Source: Papaver somniferum (Eukaryota > Streptophyta > Magnoliopsida > Ranunculales > Papaveraceae). Taken from it: a DNA stretch of 64,000 bases. The position numbers were made by a program, and so were the translations under genes. The notes beneath the pieces were generated by a model. It did not search any database. It was not told the DNA's origin and saw nothing but the letters and a program-made list of their open reading frames with translations. Of the stretch, positions 46,966-57,749 are shown piece by piece. Position 1 is the first letter of the stretch. Every line of letters starts with the position of its first letter. The stretch covers positions 125,822,336 to 125,886,335 of the forward strand of contig NC_039360.1 of the NCBI RefSeq assembly GCF_003573695.1, given 5' to 3'.

Positions 46966-49900
46966 ATTATAGACATTATATAGCCTTATTTGTAACTGCC
47001 ACTTCATTAGAGACCTTGTCAGTAAACACTCCTGCATTCCTTTCTTGCCAAATTGACCACAGAATTGCAGCAAGAATTAAATTCCAAACTGAGGGTTATA
47101 GCTGGTGAAGAGTGTTTCAAGTACCAAGATTGCAACACAGTTGGGATGTGATCAGGCAATGAGAAAAACCAGTTTAAATTTTCCATAAACTTACTCCAGA
47201 CCTTCTTAGCAAAAGTACAATGAAGCAACAAGTGGCATGGACTTTCAACATCATTACAAAAAAAGGCATTCAGCAGGAACATCCATACCTTTTCTTCTCA
47301 GAGAGTCTCTAGTTGGCAGTTTACCATGAGCAAGTAACCAAATGAAAAACCCAATCTTAGGAGCGTACTTTTTCTTCCAGATGAATGAAAAAATTGCACC
47401 ATCTTCTTGACTTGAATCAATCACTGTTACAGAATCATAAAGAGATTTAACAGTAAAAACTTTTTTAGAGCTTAAAGACCATTGCAGTTCATCACCAAAA
47501 TCTGAAGTAAAAGTGAAGTGTTACTGAGGTCTGAGATAACAATTGAGTGTTCAATAGCAGCTGCACCCAGTAGTCTTCTAGGAATATTTGAATTCCAACT
47601 AACTCCATCACAAATAGGCACCCTACAACAGCTATTCTCATATTTTTTGATCTTGAGACAAGAAATAAATTTGGATAACAGTCTTTGATTGGTGTATCAT
47701 ACAGCCAAGCATCCTCCCAAAATCTTGCAATTTTACCAGAATTAATCTTGAATCTGACCTGTTTGAGCAAAAATTGATTACACTTCATAATTGCTTTCTA
47801 AACAGACATTCCATAAGTATATTTAGGTGTTTTAGCTTGCCAACTAACATCTCCTACACCATACTTCTCAGCAACAATCCTTCTCCAAAGAGCCTCTTCC
47901 TCAGTGGCAAATCTCCAAGACCATTTACTTAAAAGAGCCTAATTTATCTTCTTCAAATTTTTAACACCCAAACCTCCATATTTCTTCTTCCTAGCAAGAG
48001 CAGTCCACTTAATATGATGCAATTTCTTTTTTCCATCCTTCTCATGCCATAAAAAATCCCTCATAATCTTCTCAACTTTTTTGCAGACATAACTAGGCAT
48101 TTCAAATAAGCTCATAAGGTAGACAGGCAAACTAGCTAAGACATTGTTAATAAGAGTGATATTACCAACCCTTTTGAGCAGCACCTTCTTCTAACCAGCA
48201 AGTCTTGCAATAAACTTTTCTATCACCTTGTCCATTTTTGCTACACCTCTAGATTTATCACCAAGAGAAAGGCCCAAATAAGTTGTAAGTAAACTCCCAG
48301 AACAACAACCCAGAATATCACAGAACTGAGATAAGTCACCTTCAAAACCAACTCCAAATATCTGACTTTTGCTGAAATTTATCTTAAGACTAGTTAAGAG
48401 CTCATAAGATATAAGAATCAGTCTAAGATTTTTAATCTGCTCACTATCAGCATCTAAAAAAATCAAGGTATCATCAGCAAATTGCAAGTGACTAATAAGC
48501 ATACCTGCATTAGTGACTTGAAACCAGAAATTAAACCTTGAGAATGAGCTTGTTTAGTCATAAAAGTAAGAGCCTCACCAACCAGAAAGAAAATAAAGGG
48601 AGACAAATGGATCTCCCTGTCTTATACCTTTGTCACTTGTGAAAAAAACATAAGCACTACCATTGATCAACACAGAGAACTTCACGAATTCCACACAACA
48701 TCTGATCCAACTTCTCCATTTATCTCCACAACCCATAAGATTAAAAATGTCATCAATAAAGTCCCAATTGACATGATCAAAAGTTTTTTCAAAATCCACT
48801 TTGCATAATAAACCAGGAGTACCACTTTTAAGTCTTAAATCAATAAGTTCATTTTCTATCAGAACTCCATCTAAAATTTGTCTTTTTTTGATGAAAGCAG
48901 TTTGATGTTGAGAAATGATATTAAGGAGAGTAGTTTTGAGACTTTCTTCCAACATCTTGGAAATGATTTTATAAACTCCATGAATCAGACTAATTGGTCT
49001 GAGATCTTTAATTTCTTCTATGGTGTCCTTCTTTGGAATTAGAGCAATGAAAGTATTTTTCAATCTCCAATCTAAAAAGCTTCTAGCATGTAAATCCTTC
49101 ACCACATTAAAGAAATCATCCTTGATAATGTCCCAGCATAATAAATAAAAGCTTATTGGAAACCCATAAGGTCCAGAGACTTTATTTTGACCCAACAATT
49201 TGATAGCAGCTAGACATTCTTGCTCATCAAAATCCTTCTCCAACTAAGAACAAACATCTTTAGAAATTGTGTTGAATTGCATACCCTCTATAGAGATACG
49301 TCTGTGAGAATTTGCTTTGAAAATATCTTTAAAGAAAGGAATAATACCATTTTTAATTTTTGCTCCATCAGAAGTAACAACCCCATTAACCTTAATAGAA
49401 CCAATATAACTTATTCTTCTATGATCGTTTGCCAATATGTGGAAATATTTGGTATTGTTTTCATTATTCTTTATGTCATTTACTCTGGCTATGTTTTTCC
49501 ATTTCTCAGCTTTGATTAAAGTTAATCTATACCATTCTTGTCTAGCAGCAACTCTCTCGTCCCATTGTGCAGGAGATAAACTATTATGAAAATTTTCTTC
49601 TATATCCAAGTTGTTGAAAGTATCTTCCAGCTCCTCCAATCTCCTTTCTAAATCTCCATATTCTCTTTTGCTCCATTCCCTTAGCTTTTGCTTTAACAAC
49701 TGAAGCTTTTTGCAGAAAACAAAACCAGCATTTCCTGAAACAGAAAAAGACTCCCACCAATTTTTGATTAGAGAAACAAAATCAGGATGAGTGAACCAAT
49801 AATACTCACAGTGAAATGGTGAAGGACCACGTTTCAAACCATCACAGATGAGAGATATAGGGATATGATCAGAGACAGGTCTAGGGAGAGCTTGCTGAAT

Positions 49901-50541
49901 TACATTAGGATACTCTAGTTCCCAAGGCAATGTAACCAAAATTCTGTCAATACGACTTCTCACACTCTGTAATTGTTTGTTAGTCCAAGTAAAAGAAGCA
50001 CCAATGAGTGGAAGATCAATTAGTTGATGTTTAGAGATGAATTTAATGAGCTTCTTCATTCCAATTGTTGAAGCACTACCATTGGACCTTTCATGACCAA
50101 ATCTTATTTCATTAAAATCACCTCCAATAACCCAAGGGAAATTCCAAAAACTTCTTACTTCTTCAATCTCTCTCCAAATTCACTAACTTCATCATTGTAA
50201 GAGGCACAAGGAGCATAGATACCAGTAAACATCCATTCAAAAGAAGAACTTATAGTTTTACAAAGAATTATAATTGAGTAAGGCCCCATTAGAAAATCCA
50301 AGACTTCAATTTGAGAAGAATCCCACATACAGAGAATACCAGAACTTCCTTGAGAGGGAGAATCAATCCACTTCATATTCTTATTACCCCAACACTGCCA
50401 AGCAATTAAATCAGTACAACGTTGAAGCTTAGTCTCCTGCAGAAGCAAAATTGAAGGTCTCCAATCTCTAACCTTTTTCTTAACAATATCCCTTCTATTC
50501 AAATCGTTTAACCCCCTAATATTCCACCAAATAATCTTCAT
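46966..50541 (-). pseudogene. LINE D ORF2: endonuclease, reverse transcriptase, zf-RVT
   Basis: An L1-type ORF2 on the minus strand, broken by frameshifts and stops. From 50541: the APE endonuclease start KIIWWNIRGLN and the catalytic LLLQETK; after a shift, GGDFNEIRF (~50115) and SDHIPISLI (~49880). Then the RT: DLRPISLIHGVYKII (~48990), QTAFIKKRQI, KVDFEKTFDHVNW, GIRQGDP (~48610) and the catalytic LQFADDTLIF (~48480). The C-terminal zinc-binding region has CNDVESPCHLLLHC (~47250). Copy-and-paste by target-primed reverse transcription is the known mechanism. Split by copia C at 46966/38406. Confidence 0.9.
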
Positions 50542-50901
50542 TTATAAAAATAAAAACCAAACTACCAAAATCAGAGAAACAAAAAGTAACCAAACCAGTT
50601 AAGAAGAAACTGATTTACCAAATTGTTTATCATAATTTCTAAGATGAACACGAATTGTATCCATCATCGAATCATTAATCTCCTCTTTAGAACCTTCATA
50701 ATTTAAAACAATTCTTGGACCCAAATTTATCATTTGAGTAAAAACATTCTCAAATTGATTTCTAAGATCCGGACATACCTTATGACTTAATGAACTCCAT
50801 TTTTCAGTAGTTTAATGTAGTAGAAGAAATTTTTCCATGCTTTTAGTTGGTTCCACCACAGAGATAGGAGTCGCTTCCTCAAAATAATCTGCATCTAGCT
50901 T
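50542..50901 (-). other. LINE D region between ORF1 and ORF2
   Basis: A spacer or decayed ORF1 end with short frames only (LINE 5'-to-3' direction on the minus strand). No separate gene seen. Confidence 0.5.
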
Positions 50902-52600
50902 CTAAAGATAAGGGATAAAAACTGCATTCTCCAGATAGTCATTTACTTCATCCTCATTATGAAAAGTAAGGGACATGACCGTTGTATCACTTTTATTTGA
51001 AATTTTACCCGAACCCGAATTATCCGAACCTGAAATACCCGAATCCAAATTATTCGAACCCAAAATATCTGAACCCAAAATATTCGACCCAGATTTTTCC
51101 AAATCTTCTGAATTGGTGGGAGAATTTGAATTTGAATTAGTTACCAAAGATAACTCTTTTCTGTTTGCATGAGAAAATCTTTTGAATAATTCTCTCCTCC
51201 TAGAATCAAGTGGACGAAGTATAGGTTGTGGAATTTTTGGCCATTCAACATTAATAGCAATATTCACCGGCTTATCTGCAGGCTGATTAACCGGAATGAT
51301 AGCCGAGTCAAAGTTGAATTTTGCAAACACTCACTTTTCGAAAAAGAAGTTCCGGTTCACCATTGATGAGCTTCAAAGGCTTAATATTGATAGTAAATAA
51401 TTTTCCATTAAAGTGAAATAAGATGCTCGTAGAAGAATGTAAAACATCTTTTACCTTGATGCGAATACCAGAGATATCCTCCCAACATAACGTGGAAGTA
51501 TGGACCTCCAGCAATCCTCCAAAATTTCCTCATAATGCATTGTACAGTTTGTCTCCCTAAATATTGAACGGGACCCCTTTAATTTCAATCCATGAATTTT
51601 CCAAAGAATCTTCAGAATGAGTAACAGCATTAACAGAATCCCAACATGGTAAAATTCTAATGGAAGTACCATTTATTGTCCAAAATCCTCTTCGTACCAA
51701 GTTATCTTTGAAATCTGCAGTCACAAAGAAAAATACTTTGTTGTCTTCAAAAGGAAAAAGATCAACTTGTTCTTGAACTCAAATCTATGAGCAATTTCCT
51801 GGCCAACTTAATCCCAAGATTTAGACTTGTCTGAAATCTCAACAACGAGAGCATTATCCCAATCACTAGCAAGAGAATCAATCGGAGAATCAGTCGGAGA
51901 AGACTCAATAGGCGTTATAGGAAACACACCTTGAGAATCTTCTTGAGTCTTTGATGATTTTGTAGAAACAATATCAGAAAATGCAGTTATGAAATGAGAC
52001 CATCTATACTCATTAGATTCTGATGGAAAACACATTGCTTGTCTCATCTTGTTAGAAGAAAAGGAAGCTCTAAAAAATTCACCATATTTATTCTCATTTC
52101 TTGAGAACAAGATATGTTCATCATTCCTGTGAAAAGTCCAATACCATTGACCGTAAAAAGATTTTTTTGACTCCTTCCTCATAATATTCTTCATCCAAAC
52201 AATCGCCTCCCTGCTCACCATGATTTCAATTAAATCCTTTGTATTTATTGTTTTTTCATCAAGCAACAAACCATGATTTTTCTTTGTAACAGTAAAGGTT
52301 TTGTATTTGCAGTCAATCGAAACCTGTTGCACAGATGAAGTTTTATTTTTATTTCTTGATCTCTTGCTTGAAACCATCTGCCATTCACCTCTATTTTCCT
52401 GATCTACATTACCAACGACTCCATGCATGTTACTATTACCTCGAACCACCTCAGTCCATTTTTTTTTGTTGCTCCCGCTCCATTCTTCAACCCTTGAAAG
52501 CTCTTGCCTAATCTCTGATCTGACCCTGTAACCCTTTCCCTGATATGATTAGATGATGATCCAATCTCCATTGTCGCCGGGCCAAACCCGGACACTCTCT
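50902..52600 (-). pseudogene. LINE D ORF1 (gag-like, DUF4283-type), frame-broken
   Basis: The start is probably near 52570 (MEIGSSSNHIRERV). The largest open piece (52449-51808) is basic at first (SSKRSRNKNKTS) and then has the compact region typical of plant L1 ORF1: TFTVTKKNHGLLL, a W/F-rich segment (WYWTFHRNDEHILF), and FFRASFSSNKMRQ. The downstream piece includes a WIEIKGVPFNI-like element expected in DUF4283 proteins. The C-terminal part (51330-50902) is acidic and repetitive (GSDILGSNNLDSG). ORF1 proteins bind LINE RNA. Several frameshifts make it inactive. Confidence 0.75.
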
Positions 52601-52642
52601 CTCCTCTCCAGTTCTCGTTGCTCAACTTTATGGTATAATGAT

Positions 52643-52790
52643 GTTTGGATACCAAAAGCAGAAGTTAGTCCCAAAAATCATAAGAAAATTGATTTTTTAC
52701 CTTTAGAAGAAGTTATATTGATTCTTTCTGCTTCTACAAGTCAAAAAGTAGATTCTTAAGTGGTATCCAAGCATGATATAGACACCCTCC
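52643..52790. mobile_element. Small inverted-repeat element (MITE-like)
   Basis: TTTGGATACCA near 52645 is inverted as TGGTATCCAA near 52769. Inside, AGCAGAAG and TCTGCTTCT also pair. Flanking ATGAT-like sequence may be a target duplication. It lies at the 5' border of LINE D and has no coding. Confidence 0.5.
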
Positions 52791-53056
52791 GATATTCTTA
52801 CGCAATAAGAAATGAGAGATTGATTCGAAAGGAATAGTATCTTATGAGAAAAATACTTGGAGAAAACGTCATTTATTTTATTTAGATTTATATTTTGTTC
52901 TCTCAATAAAAAGTTTTTCATTAGGTTTTCGATTCGGCCAATGTTTCCCTGATTAATATTTAATTTCTTTTAAAAAATTGTGAATTACTGTAAAATAAGG
53001 TTCCCCGAATTTTGTCTCTAGTCTCTACCATTGTAGTTATTATTATTTGGATAATT
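52791..53056. other. Unassigned AT-rich sequence
   Basis: No coding, RNA gene or clear element found. Confidence 0.4.
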
Positions 53057-53165
53057 GGCTCTAATACCAATTGAAGGATCCAACTGGCTAATTTCGGATC
53101 CAATCTACATAATACCGATAATGTCCAAACTTTAACAACTTTTAGCCACACGTATACGATTTTTA
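53057..53165 (-). other. Possible decayed copia primer site and LTR edge
   Basis: GGCTCTAATACCAA at 53057-53070 is a near-match to the reverse complement of the copia primer site (one change), followed by TTGAAGGATCC, which could be an LTR end in reverse. No partner LTR was found, so this is tentative. Confidence 0.3.
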
Positions 53166-54362
53166 TGTAACACCCCGAGTTCCGGACTAGGGTAAAACTC
53201 ATATGGAGATCCGAACTCCAGACGCTATGGGTCGGAACGAGACTGATACATATATTTCTCTTACTTCATTTCTTATACCAAACATGATTAAAGCTTTATA
53301 AAACATAAATTGACGCATAATAATTTACTAAACATCTTTAACAACATTTTAGTTCAAATTTACATTTTAAGCAATACAATAAAACAATACAATGATTAAA
53401 CTAACTTCTTAGTTTCCACTTCCAACTTCCATGAAATCTGCTAGAATGTCAATTGGGGTGAGATGACAGCTCAATAGCATTCGCATTCTCAAAAGATGCG
53501 AAGAAATATCAATCAATTAAAGAGAACATACAACAAGAGATTTTGCACAACTTAGAGAATTAAATTATATGTTAAATTAAACAAGCTCACAAAGTCAATA
53601 ACATATCCAACAAATAAACCAATTTAGGGTTCAATACATTAATACACAATACCATTTATGTTTTCAACAATTCATCCATTTGAATTTCAACACGTGAGTT
53701 CATAACACCAATAATAATTTCAACAGTTCATGCAATTAAATTTCACACATGAGTTCACACTACAAATGTCCTTGTTTCGTACACCCACCTATCATTTTTC
53801 AGTACGGACAGTCGCCATCGATGGTCAGGAACATAAGTTCCTATGGGGATCATTACCCATTTAACTCTCGGAAATGTTTACCCGTTTTACTCTCGGGGAT
53901 CATTACCCGCAGTTATCCAGGAACCATGTTCCATCTAACGGTAAAACATGAACTCATTATCAATTTATAATTCATTTTGACAATCAATACAAGCAACCAT
54001 GGCTTGACAATATGACAAAGAACGTGAGTTTCTTTCGTGTATTTATGCAAACAAGCTAACTGTAGACATTTTGCATCATTCTTCTCAGGGTTATTACTTT
54101 ATCCGGCCTTGCTAAAATTTCAAGAAAACATACATAGATCACTAAACAACCGCATATCTGAATTTCGCAGAAAACCAACGGTTCAAACAAAAGATATTGA
54201 TTTTATAATGGCATCTAAAAAACTGGGCAGATTGCATATTATTACCAAACAATTCATGATAAATTCATAATAACCTGAAATTAAGAAAATCAAAAGCAAA
54301 ATGAAAGATATCATATGTAGCTACAACTTTTGTCAAGAATACAAATCATTCTTGTTGATACA
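53166..54362 (+). repeat. Unassigned repeat-like region starting TGTAACACCCC
   Basis: TGTAACACCCCGAG at 53166 resembles the start of some plant LTRs. The stretch has repeated GGGGATCATTACCC and TTACCCGTTTTACTCTCGG motifs (~53840-53910). No ORF has recognisable domains. An LTR fragment is plausible, but the other end cannot be identified. Confidence 0.35.
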
Positions 54363-54719
54363 TGAAAATGGTTACCCCTTAACAGGGGTAGGTAGCCCCT
54401 AAAGGGAGGATAAGCCCACCAAGAAACATAAGGGACTAAATCCCAATCCCAAAAGAATAAATCCGTAGAAAGGAAAGGATGGGGAGGAATTAGTAGGGAA
54501 TAAGAAGGTCACATTACGAGGAACAATAATAGTTGTAAATAAGGAAGCTTCTATGACATGTGGCATGATGTCATGAGAAGAAGGGTTTTGGGAAAAGCCT
54601 ATATGAGGAAGGACATAGTACGATGGAAAGCAATCTATCTCTCATACTATTTTAGGAAAAGGTGTTGTCATTGTTGTGACTAATACGTCTAGGACCAATC
54701 TCATACTCACGCATCAACA
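54363..54719 (+). repeat. 5' LTR of element H (~357 bases)
   Basis: TGAAAATGGTTACCCC to CGCATCAACA, followed by the primer site. A TATA-like CCTATATGAGG lies at ~54598. Because no second LTR is seen, the start is inferred from the TG dinucleotide and could shift. Confidence 0.6.
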
Positions 54720-54720
54720 T

Positions 54721-54738
54721 TTGCGACCACAGTGGGAG
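54721..54738 (+). other. Primer binding site of element H
   Basis: TTGCGACCACAGTGGGAG shares its GCGACCACAGTGGGAG core with element B (8208-8223). Confidence 0.7.
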
Positions 54739-54759
54739 GCTCATCTCTGGTCCACCATG

Positions 54760-55833
54760 ACACACTCAACAAATACCACCAAGAGCGCGTCAAGAAACCA
54801 GTTAATTGCGCGACCAATTAACCTTGATGAAGTAACGATAGAAGACGAGCAGGACTACAGTAAAGAATAAATACCAACTGAGGGCGCAGTCATAAAATCA
54901 GCCACGTAGGGACACCAACCAGAAAAGATGAAAGCGACACCGGGAAAAGATAAGCAACAGGAGACTAACATCACACGCTCGGCACCGCTGACTCTACAAT
55001 ACATGCAGAAAGAGTCGAAAAGTCACATCCAAAAGAAACAAGAACTGAGGAAATTGATGGAACAAACAACAACAGAGGAGTATGACACTATCGGAGAAGC
55101 GGAAAAGGGCGACGCGGGGGGTAAGAGCGCGCTCACACCAATAGAACAAGAGGCAATAGCAAACCACTTGGAGACAAACTACCGCGTGACAGAACAGGAC
55201 AATTACGACTTCATGAACAACCCGTACACTTCCGAGATCACCGAATATCAATATCCGGAAGAATACATATCCCCAAAGTTCAAAGCATATAATGGGCAAT
55301 GAAATGCGCGTGAACATCTCAGCCGGTTCCTAGCGACTATGAATGACCACACCCTTGATGGTAATATATTCTTGAGAGAATTCCCCAAATCACTTACAAA
55401 TACAACATTCACATGGTATGACAATCTGAAACCAGAAAGTATTGACTCATGGTAAACCATGTCCGTCCTCTTCCTCAAAAAAAAATTTTCGGGAAAAAGG
55501 AAAATCACATCGATAGACTTAAGTAGATACACCTAGCGGGTGGGAGAAGAAATAGGAGAATATATCACTCGGTTTCGCCGTTTTGCACTGTATTTCCACG
55601 ATGACATTAAGGAGGGAGCACTAATGGAGATCTGCATAAACATAATGACACCCGCATTCAAGAGAAACCTAGTTAACTTCATATTCCAAACCTTCGTTGA
55701 ATTGGAAGAAGCCGCGGGAAGGATCTCTAACTGCGTTGAAGAGGCAAGCATGAACCACACAGGGCGCTACTCTGTTAACACCGCATCAATGATTCCACGT
55801 AACACGCGCACGAATACCAACTCAGATGGATGA
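54760..55833 (+). pseudogene. Tat-like gag of element H, several stops but no frameshift
   Basis: One frame from MTHSTNTTKSA at 54760 to a TGA at 55831, with stops at 54868 (TAA), ~54907 (TAG), 55300 (TGA), ~55453 (TAA) and ~55534 (TAG). The gag domain is clear: YISPKFKAYNG, AREHLSRFLATMNDH, FLREFPKSLTNTTFTWYDN, then EEIGEYITRFRRFAL and CINIMTPAFKRNLVNF. Several stops sit where Gln/Arg codons are expected and can be explained by C-to-T change. Decay is by base substitution only. Confidence 0.82.
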
Positions 55834-56010
55834 AGCGCGCCCGCATATCAACCTACTATTGGAAACCAAGGCGGCATCAGGGGACCGAAACGAGATTTCG
55901 TTTAGCCACCTCATTTTCCATGCAGTCGAGAGCAAATCATCGGGCTACTGGAACAGTCGGTAATAAACAAGGAAATTCAGTTACCACCAACATTAGTAGA
56001 TGTCAACAAA

Positions 56011-56100
56011 ATGGATAAGAACGTCGTTAGATATTTCCACTATCATCGGCGGCCGGGTCATCCAACAGTGGAATGTTTCGTTATCAGAAGCATATTCAAC
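56011..56100 (+). pseudogene. Decayed zinc finger of element H
   Basis: Same frame as gag. RYFHYHRRPGHPTVECF matches the Tat-type C-x2-H-x4-H-x4-C finger, except that the first Cys is now Tyr. A stop follows (56101). No protease was found after it. Confidence 0.65.
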
Positions 56101-56101
56101 T

Positions 56102-56363
56102 GAAAGCGTACGGTCGCAGTAATCGAAATAACCAAACAAGCAATTAAGCGCGATCATATCCCTCGACACTAAATTGTAGATTAAGAAAAGAAGTAAGGAA
56201 GGAGCCCTCGTCTCATAGTAGCGCGACAGATTTTCATGTAACTAGTTTGCAAAAAAAAGGCACGCCCATACATAACAAAAACATATTTTGTTTCTTCATT
56301 AAAGATGAGTTTATTTCAAAGCTACAAGTTACCCCATGTACCTAATTAACATAAAAATATACA
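56102..56363 (+). other. Decayed region after zinc finger in element H
   Basis: No open frame or motif seen. It leads directly into the tandem array, where pol would be expected in a full element. Confidence 0.4.
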
Positions 56364-56945
56364 AGGCTACGGGGCGCTACACGCATCTGGTCGGCTGACA
56401 TTACAGATTATTAAAGGCCACGGGGTGCTAAGGGCATCCGGTCGGCTGACATTACAATTATTAAAGGCTATGGGTTCCTAAAGGTATCCAGTCGTCTGAA
56501 ATTACAATTACTAAAGGATACGGGTCACTACAACGCATCTGGTCGGCTGACATTACAAATTATTAAAGGCTAAGGGTTGCTAAGGGCATCTGGTCGTCTG
56601 ACATTACAATTATTAAAGGATACAGGTTGTTAAGGGCATCCAGTCGGCTGACATTACAATTACTAAAGGATACGAGTCGCTACAACACATTCGGTCGGCT
56701 GACATTACAAATTATCAAAGGATACAATTACTAAAGGTTTGCTACGCGCAGCCGATCGGATGATATTACAATTATTAAAGGCTACGGGTTGCTAAATGCA
56801 TCCGTTCACTGACATACAAATTTACAAAAGACTACGGATTGCTATGCGCATCTGGTCGGCTATTATTACAATTACTAAAGGCTACGGGTTGTTACACACA
56901 TACGATCAGTTGACATACAAATTTAGAAAAACTACAGATCGCCCC
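56364..56945 (+). repeat. ~50-base tandem array, about 11 copies
   Basis: Units begin near 56364, 56415, 56465, 56516, 56569, 56618 and 56668, then become irregular. Consensus elements are GGCTACGGGTTGCTA, GGCATCCGGTCGGCTGACATTACAAT and TATTAAA. Copies diverge by 10-25%, so it is an old array. Tat/Ogre elements often carry such tandem repeats between coding part and 3' LTR. Confidence 0.9.
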
Positions 56946-56984
56946 GTATACCTAGTTGACCACCCAACAGCCAACACAAACAAA

Positions 56985-57446
56985 AGGGGAATGACGTGGC
57001 TTGAGCCTCCCAAAGTGGATAGGCGCCTCGGAATCTTCCAAACGTCCAGTTTCTAAGGAAAGGGGAAGGGCGCGTGTTGAACTTCCAAAAGTCCAAAATA
57101 AAAAAGGTTGGGGGGGTGTCACTGAACCTCGTATTCATAAAATAACTACATCAATAATAATTTACCAAAATCAAAACTCACCGCTATAACAATGCTTTTG
57201 TACATAAAAGGGAAGGGGCGGGTTGAACCTCCCAAAGTGGAGAGGCGCGTTTGCACCTTCCAAAAGACCAATTCTTAAGGAAATGGGAAAGGCGCGTATT
57301 GAACTTCCCAAAGTCCAAAATAAAAGAGAAAGAAGATAGAGAAGACGGGAAGGCGCGTCACTGAACCTGATATTCATAAAATAACTACATCAATAAGAAT
57401 TTACTAAAATCAAAACTCACAGCTACAACAACGCCTTTTTACATAA
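56985..57446 (+). repeat. ~225-base tandem duplication
   Basis: Two copies start near 56998 and 57220. They share CCTCCCAAAGTGGA, AGGCGC, GTGTTGAACTTCC / GTATTGAACTTCC, AGTCCAAAATAAAA, TATTCATAAAATAACTACATC and AAATCAAAACTCAC. Both contain GC-rich GGCGCG pieces unlike the surrounding AT-rich sequence. Confidence 0.85.
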
Positions 57447-57749
57447 GCCTAAAAAGTCATATGTGCCAAAACTAAATACTAAAGTCAAAACTCGCCATCG
57501 CCTGCAACATAAGCACCAACAGACTAAGCTTTAAGATGAACCAACGCCTAAGCAACAACCAGAATCCTTAACAACAAACACCTGGAAGAAGAGAAAAAAA
57601 AAGATATCCTACATTATAACATAAACAATTGATCTAACAACATTCAAAACAAATAAACACAAACCAAGTATCCACAAATATCCTCAAAGAACGCGACCAA
57701 ACACAGTGTTCAAAAAAAAGGGGGGCAAGGAGAATGATAATAGAACACA
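57447..57749. other. Element H spacer before the antisense gene end
   Basis: AT-rich, no coding. GGGGGGCAAGG at 57719-57729 on the + strand is purine-rich but is not followed by an LTR. Confidence 0.4.

Noticed and set aside
49220..49519. 99-codon + strand ORF in LINE D
   Set aside because: Antisense shadow of LINE ORF2.
53166..54362. Complete LTR element starting TGTAACACCCC
   Set aside because: No matching end, primer site or second copy; kept only as an unassigned repeat-like region.
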